A stretch of DNA of 35,798 bases from Pseudoalteromonas denitrificans DSM 6059 (GCF_900112265.1 NZ_FOLO01000011.1:86265-122062); one strand, 5' to 3'. Counted from the stretch's first letter, positions 17,942 to 27,576 are shown. Notes: a model not told the origin generated them from the letters alone. Numbers and translations are program-made.

Positions 17942-20491
17942 GTGGAAGATTCAACAACTGCGTTAAATAAGGCTTTAAAACATAATAAACGCCTGAAACA
18001 ATTACTTAAAAAACATCAGCATTTTCATAATATGCAAGATGCTCTCATACAATTATCGGAGCAAGCAAGCACAGTCTCTGAGCTTACTTTGTTGTACCCT
18101 GCTATACATCAAATTCTTGAAGCATACTTACCAAGTAAAAATTTTTATGTTGTTTTACTGGATGAAAAAAATCAACAACTTGAACTTAACTACTTTATAG
18201 ATGAAAAAGACCCAATATTTGTCCCCTTAACTGATGACGATCATTTTAGCCATGGTTTAACAGGTTATGTTTTTAAAACTGGAAAAACACAACTTTACAA
18301 CAAAAAATCAATGTTAAATGATCACCAACTAGGTAAGTTCAAAATTAAAGGCTCTCCATGCGAACACTGGCTAGGCATTCCAATCTATAAAGATGAGAAA
18401 ATAGTTGGAGTTATGGTGACTCAATCTTACTATGCCGAACAGTCTTATACCGATACTCAAGTAGAGCTTGTTGAAATTATATCTTTATATCTTTCAACAG
18501 CGATTGAACGCGTTAAACAAAGAGAGTCTTTAGAGCAAGAAGTCAAAACGCGAACCTCTGAGCTTACAAAAGCAAATAAAGCATTAAAAATAGAAATAGA
18601 GCAGCGAAAAAAAGCATTAAAACAACAACAAATTCTATTTAAAATTTCTGAACTTGCAACTCAAAGTAAAAATTTGGATGATTTTTATTTTAAAATACAT
18701 AAAATCATTAAATCAATTACTTATGCTGACAATTTATATATCTGTTTATATGACAAAAATAAAAATAAACTGACCTTTCCCTATGCAGTAGATAGTTTAG
18801 AAGGAAATTACGCAGATCGTTATTTTGCAAAAGGGTATACTGAATATGTTATTTCAAAAAGTTGTACTCAACTTTTAAACAGAAGAACAGCTTCTAATTT
18901 AATTAAGCAAGGTCTCATTAAACGTTCAGAAAAAAACATTAAGGCAACTTCCTGGGTAGGTGCACCTCTTATTTCTGAACAAGGTGTAATAGGAATAATC
19001 GCATGCCAATCTTATGATAATACTTATACCTTTAAAACACATGATGCAGATCTAATTACCTTTGTATCGCAACAAATTGCCAATGTACTACAAAAGCACT
19101 TAACAACAGCACAACTAAAACAAAGTCATGAACAGTTAGAACAAAGAGTGACTAAAAAAACACAAGAATTACAACGTAGTAATCACTTTTTACAGTTACA
19201 AATTGAAGAACGAAAAAAAATTGAACAACAACTCTATCACGATGCCCATCATGATCCATTAACAGGTCTAGCTAACCGTAGTTTATTTATGTCTCAACTT
19301 GAACAAGCTTTAAATCAACACTTAAGACATCCACAACCAGGGTTTGCCGTTTTATTTATTGATTTAGATAATTTCAAAGAAATAAACGATACTTTTGGAC
19401 ACCAGGTGGGTGATTTATTTTTAATCCACATAGCAGATTCTTTAAACCTTTGTATTAGAGAACATGATTTATTAGCCCGCTTAGGTGGGGATGAATTTGT
19501 TATTTTATTAACACACATATACCAAAAACATGAAGCACAAGAAGTAGCTGAGCGTATTATTGACTCTTTATCATGCCCATTTAATGCAAATGACAGCATT
19601 ATTACTTCTGGTGCAAGTATAGGCATTACTTGTAGCCACCAAAACTACCAGCATACAGATGAAATAATGAAAGACGCCGATACGGCTATGTATCAAGCAA
19701 AAAAGACAGGCCGTGGTAGATATGAGTTTTATCATGCCCACAATAAAGAAGCTAAATCTCAGGAACTAGCCTATTTAGATTTATTTCATATTAACGATAT
19801 TTATTTTAAAGCTAACGCGATTATTGATAATACTAACGAAAATCATGTTGCTTGTATTATCGATAGATTCTGGCTACATCCAACTCTCGGAAAAATTAGG
19901 TTTGATCAAATAGAAAAATATATCAATAAAGATTATGATTACCATCAAATTGAAATTTCATTACTGCCTAAAATTAACGATTTCATACAATGCAAACACG
20001 CAATATTAATCAACAGCAGCATTAAATTAATAACAGATAATTATTTTGTTAACCTGATAACAGAGCTTAAAAAATTAAAAATTTCACATCAATTATGCTT
20101 ACTTTTTAATGAAATTGAATTACGTCATATAAATAAAGATACAAGAAACAATATACTCAAATTAAAAAAACAAGGTATTAAAATAGGCCTAGATGATTAC
20201 GCTCATACCCGATGTGACTTAAGTATTTTAACGCAATATCAATTTGATTTTATTTTATTAAGCCCTTTGATGTGTAAAAAAATAATACAAGACGAAGGAC
20301 ATCAGTTACAACTACAAGGTATTTTAGCCGTTGCAAACCTTACTCAAGCCTCAGTTATCGCAAAAGGTCCAAGTATTTTAAATTATCAAAAATCACTCAA
20401 AAAATATGGTATTTCCTTATATTCAAGCCAGTATGAGTATATTCATGATAAAGTTAAAAATATAAATAATATTTATACCCATACAAGCTAA
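17942..20491 (+). CDS. GAF-GAF-GGDEF diguanylate cyclase with degenerate EAL tail
   Basis: An 849-aa soluble signalling protein. Order: short coiled N-terminus, GAF (~40-195), coiled coil (~198-230), second GAF (~232-390), coiled coil (~392-430), GGDEF (~432-600), EAL-like tail (~620-849). The cyclase domain looks active: HHDPLTGLANR, FIDLDNFKEINDTFGH, intact RLGGDEF at 515-519, and an RxxD inhibitory site (REHD) at the proper distance. The tail follows EAL topology (RFWLHPTLGKIRFDQIEKYI, LLFNEIEL, IGLDDYAHTRCDLSIL, VIAKGP) but lacks the EAL motif and the KID and AEGVE residues, so it should not hydrolyse c-di-GMP. No membrane segment is seen. The start is a GTG at 17942 with a weak SD. It is a single-gene unit; a cytosolic signal read by the GAF domains likely controls c-di-GMP output. 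Confidence 0.9.
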   Translation: MEDSTTALNKALKHNKRLKQLLKKHQHFHNMQDALIQLSEQASTVSELTLLYPAIHQILEAYLPSKNFYVVLLDEKNQQLELNYFIDEKDPIFVPLTDDDHFSHGLTGYVFKTGKTQLYNKKSMLNDHQLGKFKIKGSPCEHWLGIPIYKDEKIVGVMVTQSYYAEQSYTDTQVELVEIISLYLSTAIERVKQRESLEQEVKTRTSELTKANKALKIEIEQRKKALKQQQILFKISELATQSKNLDDFYFKIHKIIKSITYADNLYICLYDKNKNKLTFPYAVDSLEGNYADRYFAKGYTEYVISKSCTQLLNRRTASNLIKQGLIKRSEKNIKATSWVGAPLISEQGVIGIIACQSYDNTYTFKTHDADLITFVSQQIANVLQKHLTTAQLKQSHEQLEQRVTKKTQELQRSNHFLQLQIEERKKIEQQLYHDAHHDPLTGLANRSLFMSQLEQALNQHLRHPQPGFAVLFIDLDNFKEINDTFGHQVGDLFLIHIADSLNLCIREHDLLARLGGDEFVILLTHIYQKHEAQEVAERIIDSLSCPFNANDSIITSGASIGITCSHQNYQHTDEIMKDADTAMYQAKKTGRGRYEFYHAHNKEAKSQELAYLDLFHINDIYFKANAIIDNTNENHVACIIDRFWLHPTLGKIRFDQIEKYINKDYDYHQIEISLLPKINDFIQCKHAILINSSIKLITDNYFVNLITELKKLKISHQLCLLFNEIELRHINKDTRNNILKLKKQGIKIGLDDYAHTRCDLSILTQYQFDFILLSPLMCKKIIQDEGHQLQLQGILAVANLTQASVIAKGPSILNYQKSLKKYGISLYSSQYEYIHDKVKNINNIYTHTS

Positions 20492-20591
20492 CTAAAATAA
20501 ATATGAGCATTTTATATTAAATGTTTAACAATTTAATTGAATTTCAGAGAGCATAAATGCTAATTGACTATTTCCTGGTGAACATTTTCGA

Positions 20592-22439
20592 CTAACCTTT
20601 TTCATCTAATGCGTTAATTATTTTATTCAATAATTTAGATTTAAAATTCATTTTAAGAACTTCTTCATCAAGTTTATTATTACCAACCTGATTAGGGGTG
20701 AAAGAAGTAATATCTTGAATATAGTGAGATTGATTTTTTATTAATGAAGAGAAAACATCTCCTGCCATAATACCCTTCTCTGTATTTTCTTTTACTGATT
20801 TACGGCTGTTTTCTAAATAACCCTCTTTTAGTTTATGGAGACTATTTTCAGTGTTAGTTTGTGTATTAACTTTATTGGATAAATACTCACCCATACCCAA
20901 ATAAAGCTTTTCTTTTAAGTCTTCTTTGGTATTTCGGCTTTGGTTCATTGCTGTCATTGAAAGAGTTTCAAAATCTATGAAAGCATCGATAATATACTCT
21001 TCAGTTGTTTTATTATCTCTTCTATTATTATTTTCACTTATAACTTCATCTAAGATAAATTTTCGCGTCTGTTCTACCAATAACCCAGCACTTTCTCCTT
21101 CATTCTTGACAGACATTTGAGTTTTTTGAGATAAGCTAAACTCTACTCCGCTTTTTAGATTTGAACTTTTTTTACTTTGGCTTTTCTCACCCCCAACACC
21201 AATCATAAAGTTCGAACTAAAATCAGCTAAACGATTAAAGCCTTCCTTTAATTTAGCTTTATCTTCCCCCATTAAGCCTATGCGCCCTTTTTGCAAACTC
21301 ATCATTTCAGAAAATAAATTACCAGCGAGTTCCCGTGATTGATCAAAAGCTTTATTTGCATTCTCTAAACTGGCGCCTAACCTTTGGGAAAGTTGCATAA
21401 ACTCGCTAAAACTATTTTTGAATAGAAAGCTCAGTTGCGCATTATCTTGACTTTTAGTTGCTTCATTAATTAATTCTAAATATTGAGTCAAATCTTCACG
21501 TTCAGCAACACCTCCTATTTTAGAATTCAATGTGAAATTAGCTTTTACTTCACCACTTTGTCGCCAATTCCCCTCTAATTTTTGGCTTTCTCCATCATGG
21601 CTATAGCTATAACTAATTTTTTGATCTGAGCCTGATAAATTTAATGAAAAACCGGAGAGCTGTTCTCCATTAAATGCTTCTATTCCAGCTAAATAACTAA
21701 AATCATCTCCGTTCAATAAACCATCTGATGCTTTGCCTACTGCATTCATTAGTTCTGATAATGCTTGATGCTCCGTATCAGATAACTCTCCTTCAACCTC
21801 ATAACGAGTATTAATTTCACGACCAAAAGTTAAATCCTTCCATCCTTGATTTTGTTTTATATTAATAAGTATTTCATCACCTTCTCGCGTTTTTACAGTC
21901 AATGAAAATGTTTTTGTATTATTTTTATCAACCTCTAATACTTCATTATTGTTAATTTTTGCTGACATTTCTTCTAACGCAAAACGCGTGAAGGTTTGAC
22001 TTTTTGCAATGTAACTTTCGGAATCAGGATCTAGTTGACTCATAGCTTGAAGTAAATCACGAGTTTCATTATGTGCTCTATTTGCACCTTGAGTGATGTT
22101 ATCTAACAAAGTATTTAAGTTATCAGCACTTTCTCCCTGAGCTTTACCTTGATTAACACGTTGAGTTACTCTGTCTACAAAGAATGTCCAAGGTTTGTCA
22201 TCATTTTTAACGGTTGAATATAGCTTTATTTTACCATTGTCAGCTGACTCATATAGGGCATTTAATCCTTGTGGTGAATACTCATTAAGTTTAGATTTAA
22301 GTACTTCTTTTGTTAAAACACGGATCCCACCAAATTGATTGTCCTTATTTGATTTTATTGATAAATTTTGTTGGGTTCTTACTTTTTGATTTGATTCTAA
22401 GCCTTGAAGTATAAAAGACCCGACTCTATTTATAGTCAC
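20592..22439 (-). CDS. Unrecognised 615-aa cytoplasmic-type protein
   Basis: I do not recognise this protein. It has no signal peptide, membrane segment or known motif that I can see. The start is MTINRVGSFILQGLESNQKV and the end NKIINALDEKG. It is rich in charged residues, Asn, Gln and Ser. Segments such as AFDQSRELAGNLFSEMMSLQ and LKEGFNRLADFSSNF look helical; the middle (~195-300) looks beta-rich, with phrases like SLNLSGSDQKISYSYSHDG. The GTG at 22439 has AGGGA upstream at good spacing, supporting translation. It converges with the GGDEF gene. Base composition is like its neighbours. A distant link to surface or flagellar accessory proteins is possible but unsupported. Confidence 0.75.
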   Translation of the reverse strand: MTINRVGSFILQGLESNQKVRTQQNLSIKSNKDNQFGGIRVLTKEVLKSKLNEYSPQGLNALYESADNGKIKLYSTVKNDDKPWTFFVDRVTQRVNQGKAQGESADNLNTLLDNITQGANRAHNETRDLLQAMSQLDPDSESYIAKSQTFTRFALEEMSAKINNNEVLEVDKNNTKTFSLTVKTREGDEILINIKQNQGWKDLTFGREINTRYEVEGELSDTEHQALSELMNAVGKASDGLLNGDDFSYLAGIEAFNGEQLSGFSLNLSGSDQKISYSYSHDGESQKLEGNWRQSGEVKANFTLNSKIGGVAEREDLTQYLELINEATKSQDNAQLSFLFKNSFSEFMQLSQRLGASLENANKAFDQSRELAGNLFSEMMSLQKGRIGLMGEDKAKLKEGFNRLADFSSNFMIGVGGEKSQSKKSSNLKSGVEFSLSQKTQMSVKNEGESAGLLVEQTRKFILDEVISENNNRRDNKTTEEYIIDAFIDFETLSMTAMNQSRNTKEDLKEKLYLGMGEYLSNKVNTQTNTENSLHKLKEGYLENSRKSVKENTEKGIMAGDVFSSLIKNQSHYIQDITSFTPNQVGNNKLDEEVLKMNFKSKLLNKIINALDEKG

Positions 22440-22620
22440 AACTATCTTCCCTGAAATAAAATTACCTAATATATCGACATTCTAGTGAGTTACTTTAATT
22501 TGATTTACTAAAAAATGCTCTTTACTCTCCTTTCGAATTCTATTTTTCACTCATATTTTTTCGATATTATTCTCTATATCTAAAACTTAAATCATTTGCT
22601 TTATATTTAATTCTCCCTAT
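22440..22620. other. Intergenic stretch between the 615-aa gene and the rnpB terminator
   Basis: About 180 bp of A/T-rich sequence upstream of the 615-aa gene. It should contain that gene's promoter, but I see no convincing -35/-10 pair or repeat. Confidence 0.4.
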
Positions 22621-22658
22621 AAAACCAAAAAACTCGCCGAAGCGAGTTTTTTGGTTTT
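22621..22658 (-). terminator. Terminator of rnpB
   Basis: A perfect 17-bp stem with arms of AAAACCAAAAAACTCGC (22621-22637) and its complement (22642-22658) around a four-base CGAA loop. U-runs are present on both strands. It lies just after the 3' end of RNase P RNA on the minus strand. Confidence 0.93.
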
Positions 22659-22665
22659 ATATTTA

Positions 22666-23042
22666 GTGAGTCAGCCGTATAAGCCGGGTTCTGTTCTTTT
22701 CCTAAGAAAAGGATAATCATTCGTCTAGGCCTTAAATCGCTCTAAGGCTCAAGCAACCTACCCGGTTCCAACGTGGGCCACGCCATTAGGAACCCTATTT
22801 GGTCTTGCTCCGGGTGGAGTTTACCCTGCAACCAACTGTTACCAGTGGTCCGGTGCGCTCTTACCGCACCCTTTCAGCCTTACCTGTTCTACTCGAAAGC
22901 AGCCATCGGCGGTCTTCTCTCTGCTGCACTTGTCGTAGGCTCACGCCTCCCAGCCGTTAGCTGGCACCCTGCCCTGTGGAGCCCGGACTTTCCTCCCCCT
23001 GATAATTTTCATATCAGGCAGCGATCATCTGGCCAACTCAGG
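22666..23042 (-). ncRNA. rnpB: RNase P RNA, bacterial class A
   Basis: Read on the minus strand this is a full M1-type RNA of about 375 nt, the catalytic subunit that matures tRNA 5' ends. Conserved blocks appear in order: GAGGAAAGTCCGGGCTCC, ACAGGGCAGGGTGCCAG, GAGAAGACCGCCGATGGC, GGTAAGGCTGAAAGGGTGCG, GTAAGAGCGCACCG, GTAAACTCCACCCGGAGCAA, AAATAGGG, and the 3' ACAGAACCCGGCTTAT. P1 pairs TGAGTTGGCC near 23040 with GGCTGACTCA near 22667. Ends are placed from P1 and the promoter, to within a few bases. An ORF on the opposite strand here is an artefact. Confidence 0.97.
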
Positions 23043-23048
23043 AGGCGG

Positions 23049-23077
23049 ATTATACGGGTTTATCTTGCTGGAGGGAA
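23049..23077 (-). promoter_or_regulatory. rnpB promoter
   Basis: A perfect TATAAT on the minus strand (23049-23054) sits about 7-10 bp before the start of RNase P RNA. The -35 at 17-bp spacing would be TTCCCT (23072-23077), a weak match. Confidence 0.65.
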
Positions 23078-23131
23078 TTTATTCCCAGTATTTTTTATAA
23101 AATTAATAAATATAAATCAACGATATTAAAA

Positions 23132-23992
23132 TTAAGTCTCTTGCTGCGCTAAAACAGCTTTATAAAGCGCATTTTTCTTTAAATCAAAATAATCAGCAAC
23201 AACACCACATGCTTTTTTAAGTGGCATTTCATTTTTAAGCAAGTCAATCATGCGCATAGCATCTGGGTTAAACTCTTGTTTATCAACTTCCTTACCCGGT
23301 AGCATTAATACAAACTCGCCTTTTTGTCGGGCACGATCATCTGATAAGAATTCAATAAGCTCAAAAATTGTACCACTAAAAAAAGTTTCGTAAGTTTTCG
23401 TTAATTCTTTCGCTAATACAATTTTATGCTCACGACCTAAGCATTGGGCTGCATCATCTAAACTCGCCATAATTCTATGTGTACTTTCATATAAAATGCT
23501 AGTCATACCAGAATTAACGGCATTTAAGAAAAAATCTTGCCTCGCTTTACTTTTTGCAGGTGTAAAACCTAAAAATTGAAATTTATCTGTCGCTAAACCT
23601 GAACAACTAACTGCTGCAATTGCTGCACAAGCACCTGGTACAGGCGTTACACTTGCTCCTTGCTCACGACATAAATTAACAACTGAATAACCAGGATCAC
23701 TAATTAATGGAGTGCCAGCATCAGATACCAACGCAATATCTAAACCTTCATTTAGCCAATCAACAATTTGTTGAGATTTTTGCTTTTCGTTATGATCATG
23801 TAATGCAATGGTTTTTGCTTTAATAGCAAAGTGACTTAGTAGTTTTCCTGTATGGCGTGTATCTTCTGCTGCAATTAAATCAACATCAGCTAAAACTTTT
23901 AATGCTCTCTGACTTATGTCATCTAAATTACCAATTGGCGTTGCCACAACATAAAGTGTGCCTATTTTACTTGATTTGTGCTCATTTAACAT
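23132..23992 (-). CDS. rsmI: 16S rRNA (cytidine1402-2'-O)-methyltransferase RsmI
   Basis: RsmI methylates the ribose of C1402 in the ribosomal decoding centre, using SAM. It is a tetrapyrrole-methylase-fold protein: GTLYVVATPIGNLDDISQRA at the N-terminus, AAEDTRHTGKLL, ALVSDAGTPLISDPG, and PVPGACAAIAA. I choose the ATG at 23992 (MLNEHKSSK) because AGGA lies seven bases upstream and it gives 286 aa, the E. coli length. An in-frame ATG at 24007 has no SD. It is divergent from lpoA, the classic gammaproteobacterial arrangement. Confidence 0.95.
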   Translation of the reverse strand: MLNEHKSSKIGTLYVVATPIGNLDDISQRALKVLADVDLIAAEDTRHTGKLLSHFAIKAKTIALHDHNEKQKSQQIVDWLNEGLDIALVSDAGTPLISDPGYSVVNLCREQGASVTPVPGACAAIAAVSCSGLATDKFQFLGFTPAKSKARQDFFLNAVNSGMTSILYESTHRIMASLDDAAQCLGREHKIVLAKELTKTYETFFSGTIFELIEFLSDDRARQKGEFVLMLPGKEVDKQEFNPDAMRMIDLLKNEMPLKKACGVVADYFDLKKNALYKAVLAQQET

Positions 23993-24049
23993 TGAGGTAT
24001 CCTGCATCTGTCAGTAATATAGTGTATTGCCTTTTTTTGAGATAATACC

Positions 24050-25918
24050 GTGCGGCTCAAACACTATCATTTTATTTTGTTATTTTCCCTGTTATCTGCC
24101 TGTAGTACAACAGAGAAAGTACAGATCTATAAAAAGCCTGAAATAAAAACACAAAAAAAAGTACAGCAAAAAACTTATACAGCTTCAGAATTATATAATA
24201 ATGCTAGAATCAAACGCGGCGCTGATAAAATACAATTGTTATATTTATCTCGCGATAAAGCATTAATAGAGGAGAATTGGCAATTACTTGAGTCAATTTG
24301 CACTGATCTTATTTCGAGTCAAAAATCAGATAATGTACAAAATACGCTTTATTTATCATTATCGTTATATCAACAAGATTTGTACTCAAATGCTTTATCT
24401 TTACTAGATAAACTAAATGACAAACTCACTAGCCCTAATCATTATTATTGGCATCAACTCGTTTCGGGTAAGATTTACGCAAAACAAGAGTTAACCTTAC
24501 AAGCCGTACCTTACTTTTTTAGAGCTTCTGAAACAGCTCAACAGCATGGTATTGACGCAACAGGATTAAATCAAAAATTATGGAATGAACTGACTAAACT
24601 CCCTAGTGAAACTTTAGAGAAAATAAATAGCGGCTCATCCATTCAGCAAGGTTGGATCAATTTAGCACTTTACAGTCAATTATACATCGGTGACCCTGTT
24701 TCTTTGCATAGTGCGATGAATAACTGGCAACGACGATACCCCAAACACCCGGCAAGCTTTGCACTGCCAGAAAAAATGAAAAATCTCATGGCAATAGAGC
24801 CGTATCTATTAAAAAAACTGGTTGTTATACTTCCTGAAGAAGGAAAAAATAAAAGGATTGGTTTGGCCGTTAAAAATGGAATATTGGCTGCATCAGAAAT
24901 AAATAATCATGCTGAAATCCATTTTATTAATTCATTTGACTCAGTTGAAAAAATGAATAGTAAAATAAAGCAAATAAAGCCTGATTTTATAATAGGTCCC
25001 TTGCTTAAAGCTAATATAGACAAGATTAAAGAGTCTGAAATATTAGCTAATTACCCAAGCATATTTTTAAACAACAGCTCTGAACAAAACCATAGTTTAG
25101 AACATTATTTTTTTGCTCTTTCACCTGAACATGAATTAACTCAAGCAATTAATCATTTCTTAGCCAAGAAATATAAAAAGCCATTGCTGCTTGCGCCACA
25201 AAACAAGTCTGGACAGCGCTTAATCAAATCATTTTTAGAGCAATGGCAGTTATACTCAACAACTCAGCCTGAAGTAGGGTTTTATGCGGATAAAAAAGAC
25301 ATGCAAAACCAAGTAAAAAGGCTATTAGAGGTAGATGAAAGTAAAAAACGCATAAATAAAATAAAGTTACTTTTTAGAGATAAAGTAAAAAATGAAACTC
25401 GATCACGACGAGATATCGACGTCATTTATTTAATTGGAGATGCGATACAAACACGATTATTAAAACCCTATTTTGATGTAAATATAAGTACTTTTTCAGA
25501 AAAAATACCACTATATGCTAGCTCTAAAAGTCATAGCCTACAGGTTGATAAAACGGAAAAACGAGATCTTGCTGGTTTATATTTTACTGAAATTCCATGG
25601 ATGTTACCACAAGGACATACACAACCTGAGTTAAGAGCATTGTTTGATCAACTCTGGCCTCAGCAGGGTGATTTGCAACAACGCCTTTTTGCTATGGGCT
25701 ATGATGCTGTAAAACTAATCCCTCAATTGAGGCAATTAAGTACATTATCTGGTAAAACAGTTCAAGGCTTAACAGGGTTACTTTCAATTAATGATCAAGG
25801 TCAAATTCATCGTCAATTACAATGGGCGCGCTATTATCGAAAATCAATAAAAACACAAAACTTAAAAGAAATAAAACCAACGCCATTGTTTTTACAACCC
25901 ACTGATAATACTGATTAA
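24050..25918 (+). CDS. lpoA: Penicillin-binding protein activator LpoA
   Basis: LpoA is an outer-membrane lipoprotein that reaches through the periplasm to stimulate the transpeptidase of PBP1a. The 622-aa protein has a lipoprotein signal ending LLSACSTTE, a TPR-like helical N-terminal half (~40-245, with TASELYNNARIKRG), and a C-terminal periplasmic-binding-protein-like half (~255-600) with PDFIIGPLLKANIDKIKES and DVIYLIGDAIQTRLLKPYFD. The start is a GTG at 24050 with a weak GAG upstream; this gives the signal peptide directly. It heads lpoA-yraN-diaA-dolP, as in E. coli. Confidence 0.94.
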   Translation: MRLKHYHFILLFSLLSACSTTEKVQIYKKPEIKTQKKVQQKTYTASELYNNARIKRGADKIQLLYLSRDKALIEENWQLLESICTDLISSQKSDNVQNTLYLSLSLYQQDLYSNALSLLDKLNDKLTSPNHYYWHQLVSGKIYAKQELTLQAVPYFFRASETAQQHGIDATGLNQKLWNELTKLPSETLEKINSGSSIQQGWINLALYSQLYIGDPVSLHSAMNNWQRRYPKHPASFALPEKMKNLMAIEPYLLKKLVVILPEEGKNKRIGLAVKNGILAASEINNHAEIHFINSFDSVEKMNSKIKQIKPDFIIGPLLKANIDKIKESEILANYPSIFLNNSSEQNHSLEHYFFALSPEHELTQAINHFLAKKYKKPLLLAPQNKSGQRLIKSFLEQWQLYSTTQPEVGFYADKKDMQNQVKRLLEVDESKKRINKIKLLFRDKVKNETRSRRDIDVIYLIGDAIQTRLLKPYFDVNISTFSEKIPLYASSKSHSLQVDKTEKRDLAGLYFTEIPWMLPQGHTQPELRALFDQLWPQQGDLQQRLFAMGYDAVKLIPQLRQLSTLSGKTVQGLTGLLSINDQGQIHRQLQWARYYRKSIKTQNLKEIKPTPLFLQPTDNTD

Positions 25919-25972
25919 TAAATTGATCAATCTGATTTCTCCTTCTATCTTTATAAGTTTAAGGATTCATGG

Positions 25973-26344
25973 ATGAGTTGGTTTAAAACAATCTGGCGTA
26001 ATAGCCGTGAAAAAGGTCAATATTACGAAATACAAGCGGAAGGTTTTTTAAAACAGCAAGGTTTAAAACCTATTGACCGTAATTACTGGTGTAAACTTGG
26101 TGAAATTGATTTAATCATGCAACAAAAAGATACTTTAGTTTTTATTGAAGTTAAATACCGTAAATCAGCGCTATATGGTGGTGCGCTGTATGCTTTAACG
26201 CAATCGAAGCAAAAAAAATTAAAAAAAGCGATTCAATTTTATATTCAGCAGCATCAATTGCAAAATAGCGCTCTAAGAGTCGACTTTGTTGCAATAAATG
26301 GGCAGAATCCTTATCAATTTAATTGGATTAAAAATGTTTTTTGA
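25973..26344 (+). CDS. yraN: YraN family (UPF0102) putative endonuclease-fold protein
   Basis: A 123-aa UPF0102 protein. The restriction-endonuclease-like core is visible: AEGFLKQQGLKPIDRNYWCK, then GEIDLIMQQKDTLVFIEVKYRK, with the E/D-EVK metal-site pattern typical of PD-(D/E)XK nucleases. Biological role is unsettled. The ATG at 25973 has AAGGA seven bases upstream; an ATG four bases earlier is out of frame and stops at once. It is 54 bp after lpoA and 39 bp before diaA. Confidence 0.93.
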   Translation: MSWFKTIWRNSREKGQYYEIQAEGFLKQQGLKPIDRNYWCKLGEIDLIMQQKDTLVFIEVKYRKSALYGGALYALTQSKQKKLKKAIQFYIQQHQLQNSALRVDFVAINGQNPYQFNWIKNVF

Positions 26345-26383
26345 TCCAATTAAAACAAAAATAAGTGTTATTAAGGTTATATA

Positions 26384-26977
26384 ATGCAAGAAATAGTCAA
26401 AGAGATCTACACAGAAAGCATTCAGGCACACATTGCAGCTGGTGAAGTATTACCAAGTGCATTAGAATCAGCAGCATTCACCATTGCACAAAATTTAATC
26501 AATGGTAATAAGTTAATATGCTGTGGCTTTCAAAGCTGTCAAATGCTGGCACAGCATATAGCCACTTTATTAGTCAATTGCTACGAAACTGAGCGCCCGT
26601 GCTTGCCTGCGATTGCACTTAATACTGAAGTAACAAATTTAAGTACATATGCAGAGCAAAGTGAGCATGATGTCTTTGCTCGCCAAGTCAGAGCATTTGC
26701 TCAACAAGGTGATATGTTACTTGCAATTGCAATTAACGGAAATGAAAAATCAATTATTTCTGCTGTAGAATCTGCACTAACTAAAGATATGACTGTCATA
26801 GTTCTTGTAGGTAATGACGGTGGTGAATTAGCTGGCTTATTGGGGCCCAATGATGTTGAGATCCGCGTCCCTTCAAAAAGACCCAGTCGCATTATTGAAT
26901 CTCATTTATTAAGCTTACACTGCTTAAGTGAGTTGATTGATTTAACTTTATTTCCACAGGACGAAACTCATGCGTAA
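26384..26977 (+). CDS. diaA: DnaA initiator-associating protein DiaA
   Basis: DiaA is a SIS-domain tetramer that binds DnaA and promotes its ordered assembly at oriC, keeping initiation timely. The 197-aa length and sequence fit: NLINGNKLICCGFQSCQMLA, LNTEVTNLSTYAEQSEHDVF, GDMLLAIAINGNEKSIISAV, and the C-terminal SHLLSLHCLSELIDLTLF. The related GmhA isomerase has a different active site; neighbours lpoA-yraN and dolP favour DiaA. The stop overlaps the dolP start by 8 nt. Confidence 0.93.
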   Translation: MQEIVKEIYTESIQAHIAAGEVLPSALESAAFTIAQNLINGNKLICCGFQSCQMLAQHIATLLVNCYETERPCLPAIALNTEVTNLSTYAEQSEHDVFARQVRAFAQQGDMLLAIAINGNEKSIISAVESALTKDMTVIVLVGNDGGELAGLLGPNDVEIRVPSKRPSRIIESHLLSLHCLSELIDLTLFPQDETHA

Positions 26978-27533
26978 AATAATTTTTATTATAACTACTC
27001 TTTTTATGCTCCAAGGCTGTGCTGTTGCTGTAGTTGCAGGTGCGACTGGTGTTGTGTCTTCTGCAAATGATAGGCGAACTATTGGCTCTCAAATTGATGA
27101 TAATAGTATTGAAATAAAAGCAACTCTAGAAATTCAAGGCAATAAACAACTTGAAAAATACTCTAATATTTCAGTAATAAGTTTAAACGGTATCGTGCTT
27201 CTTTTAGGACAGAGCCCTACAGAAGAAATGAAGTCTCAAGCACAAAAGTTAATTAAAAATATTCCTGCGGTCAAAAAAATTCATAATCAAATACGTATTA
27301 GTAGCAATGTGGGTATAACAACCAAAACATTTGATACTTGGCTGACATCTAAAGTTAAGACCATGCTATTAACAGATGAAACTGTCAGTGGTAATAATAT
27401 CAAAGTAGTAACTGAAAATGGCGAAGTATTTTTAATGGGATTAGTACAACAAAGTGAAGGACAAAAAGCAGTTGATATTGCACGAAATATCTCAGGTGTG
27501 GCAAAAGTAATTAAAGTTTTTGAGTATTTATAA
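26970..27533 (+). CDS. dolP: BON-domain outer-membrane lipoprotein DolP (YraP)
   Basis: A 187-aa lipoprotein with signal MRKIIFIITTLFMLQGC and two BON domains (~45-115 and ~120-187; NISVISLNGIVLLLGQ and KVVTENGEVFLMGLVQQSEG). DolP supports outer-membrane integrity and division-linked envelope functions in E. coli. The start overlaps the diaA end by 8 nt, so translation is coupled. Last gene of the lpoA operon; two hairpins follow. Confidence 0.94.
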   Translation: MRKIIFIITTLFMLQGCAVAVVAGATGVVSSANDRRTIGSQIDDNSIEIKATLEIQGNKQLEKYSNISVISLNGIVLLLGQSPTEEMKSQAQKLIKNIPAVKKIHNQIRISSNVGITTKTFDTWLTSKVKTMLLTDETVSGNNIKVVTENGEVFLMGLVQQSEGQKAVDIARNISGVAKVIKVFEYL

Positions 27534-27540
27534 TATTTAA

Positions 27541-27576
27541 ACGGGGTTGAACCCCGTCTACATAATTGCCATGTAG
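27541..27576. terminator. Two small hairpins between dolP and sspB
   Basis: ACGGGGT (27541-27547) pairs with ACCCCGT (27551-27557); next to it CTACAT (27558-27563) pairs with ATGTAG (27571-27576). Neither is followed by a real T-run. They lie between convergent genes and may stop or protect transcripts weakly. Confidence 0.45.

Noticed and set aside
22773..23129. A 118-codon plus-strand ORF
   Set aside because: It lies antisense across RNase P RNA, whose conserved blocks explain the sequence completely.
27541..27576. Hairpins after dolP considered as an attachment site or mobile-element end
   Set aside because: Short, no direct repeat flanks, no integrase or transposase in the window.
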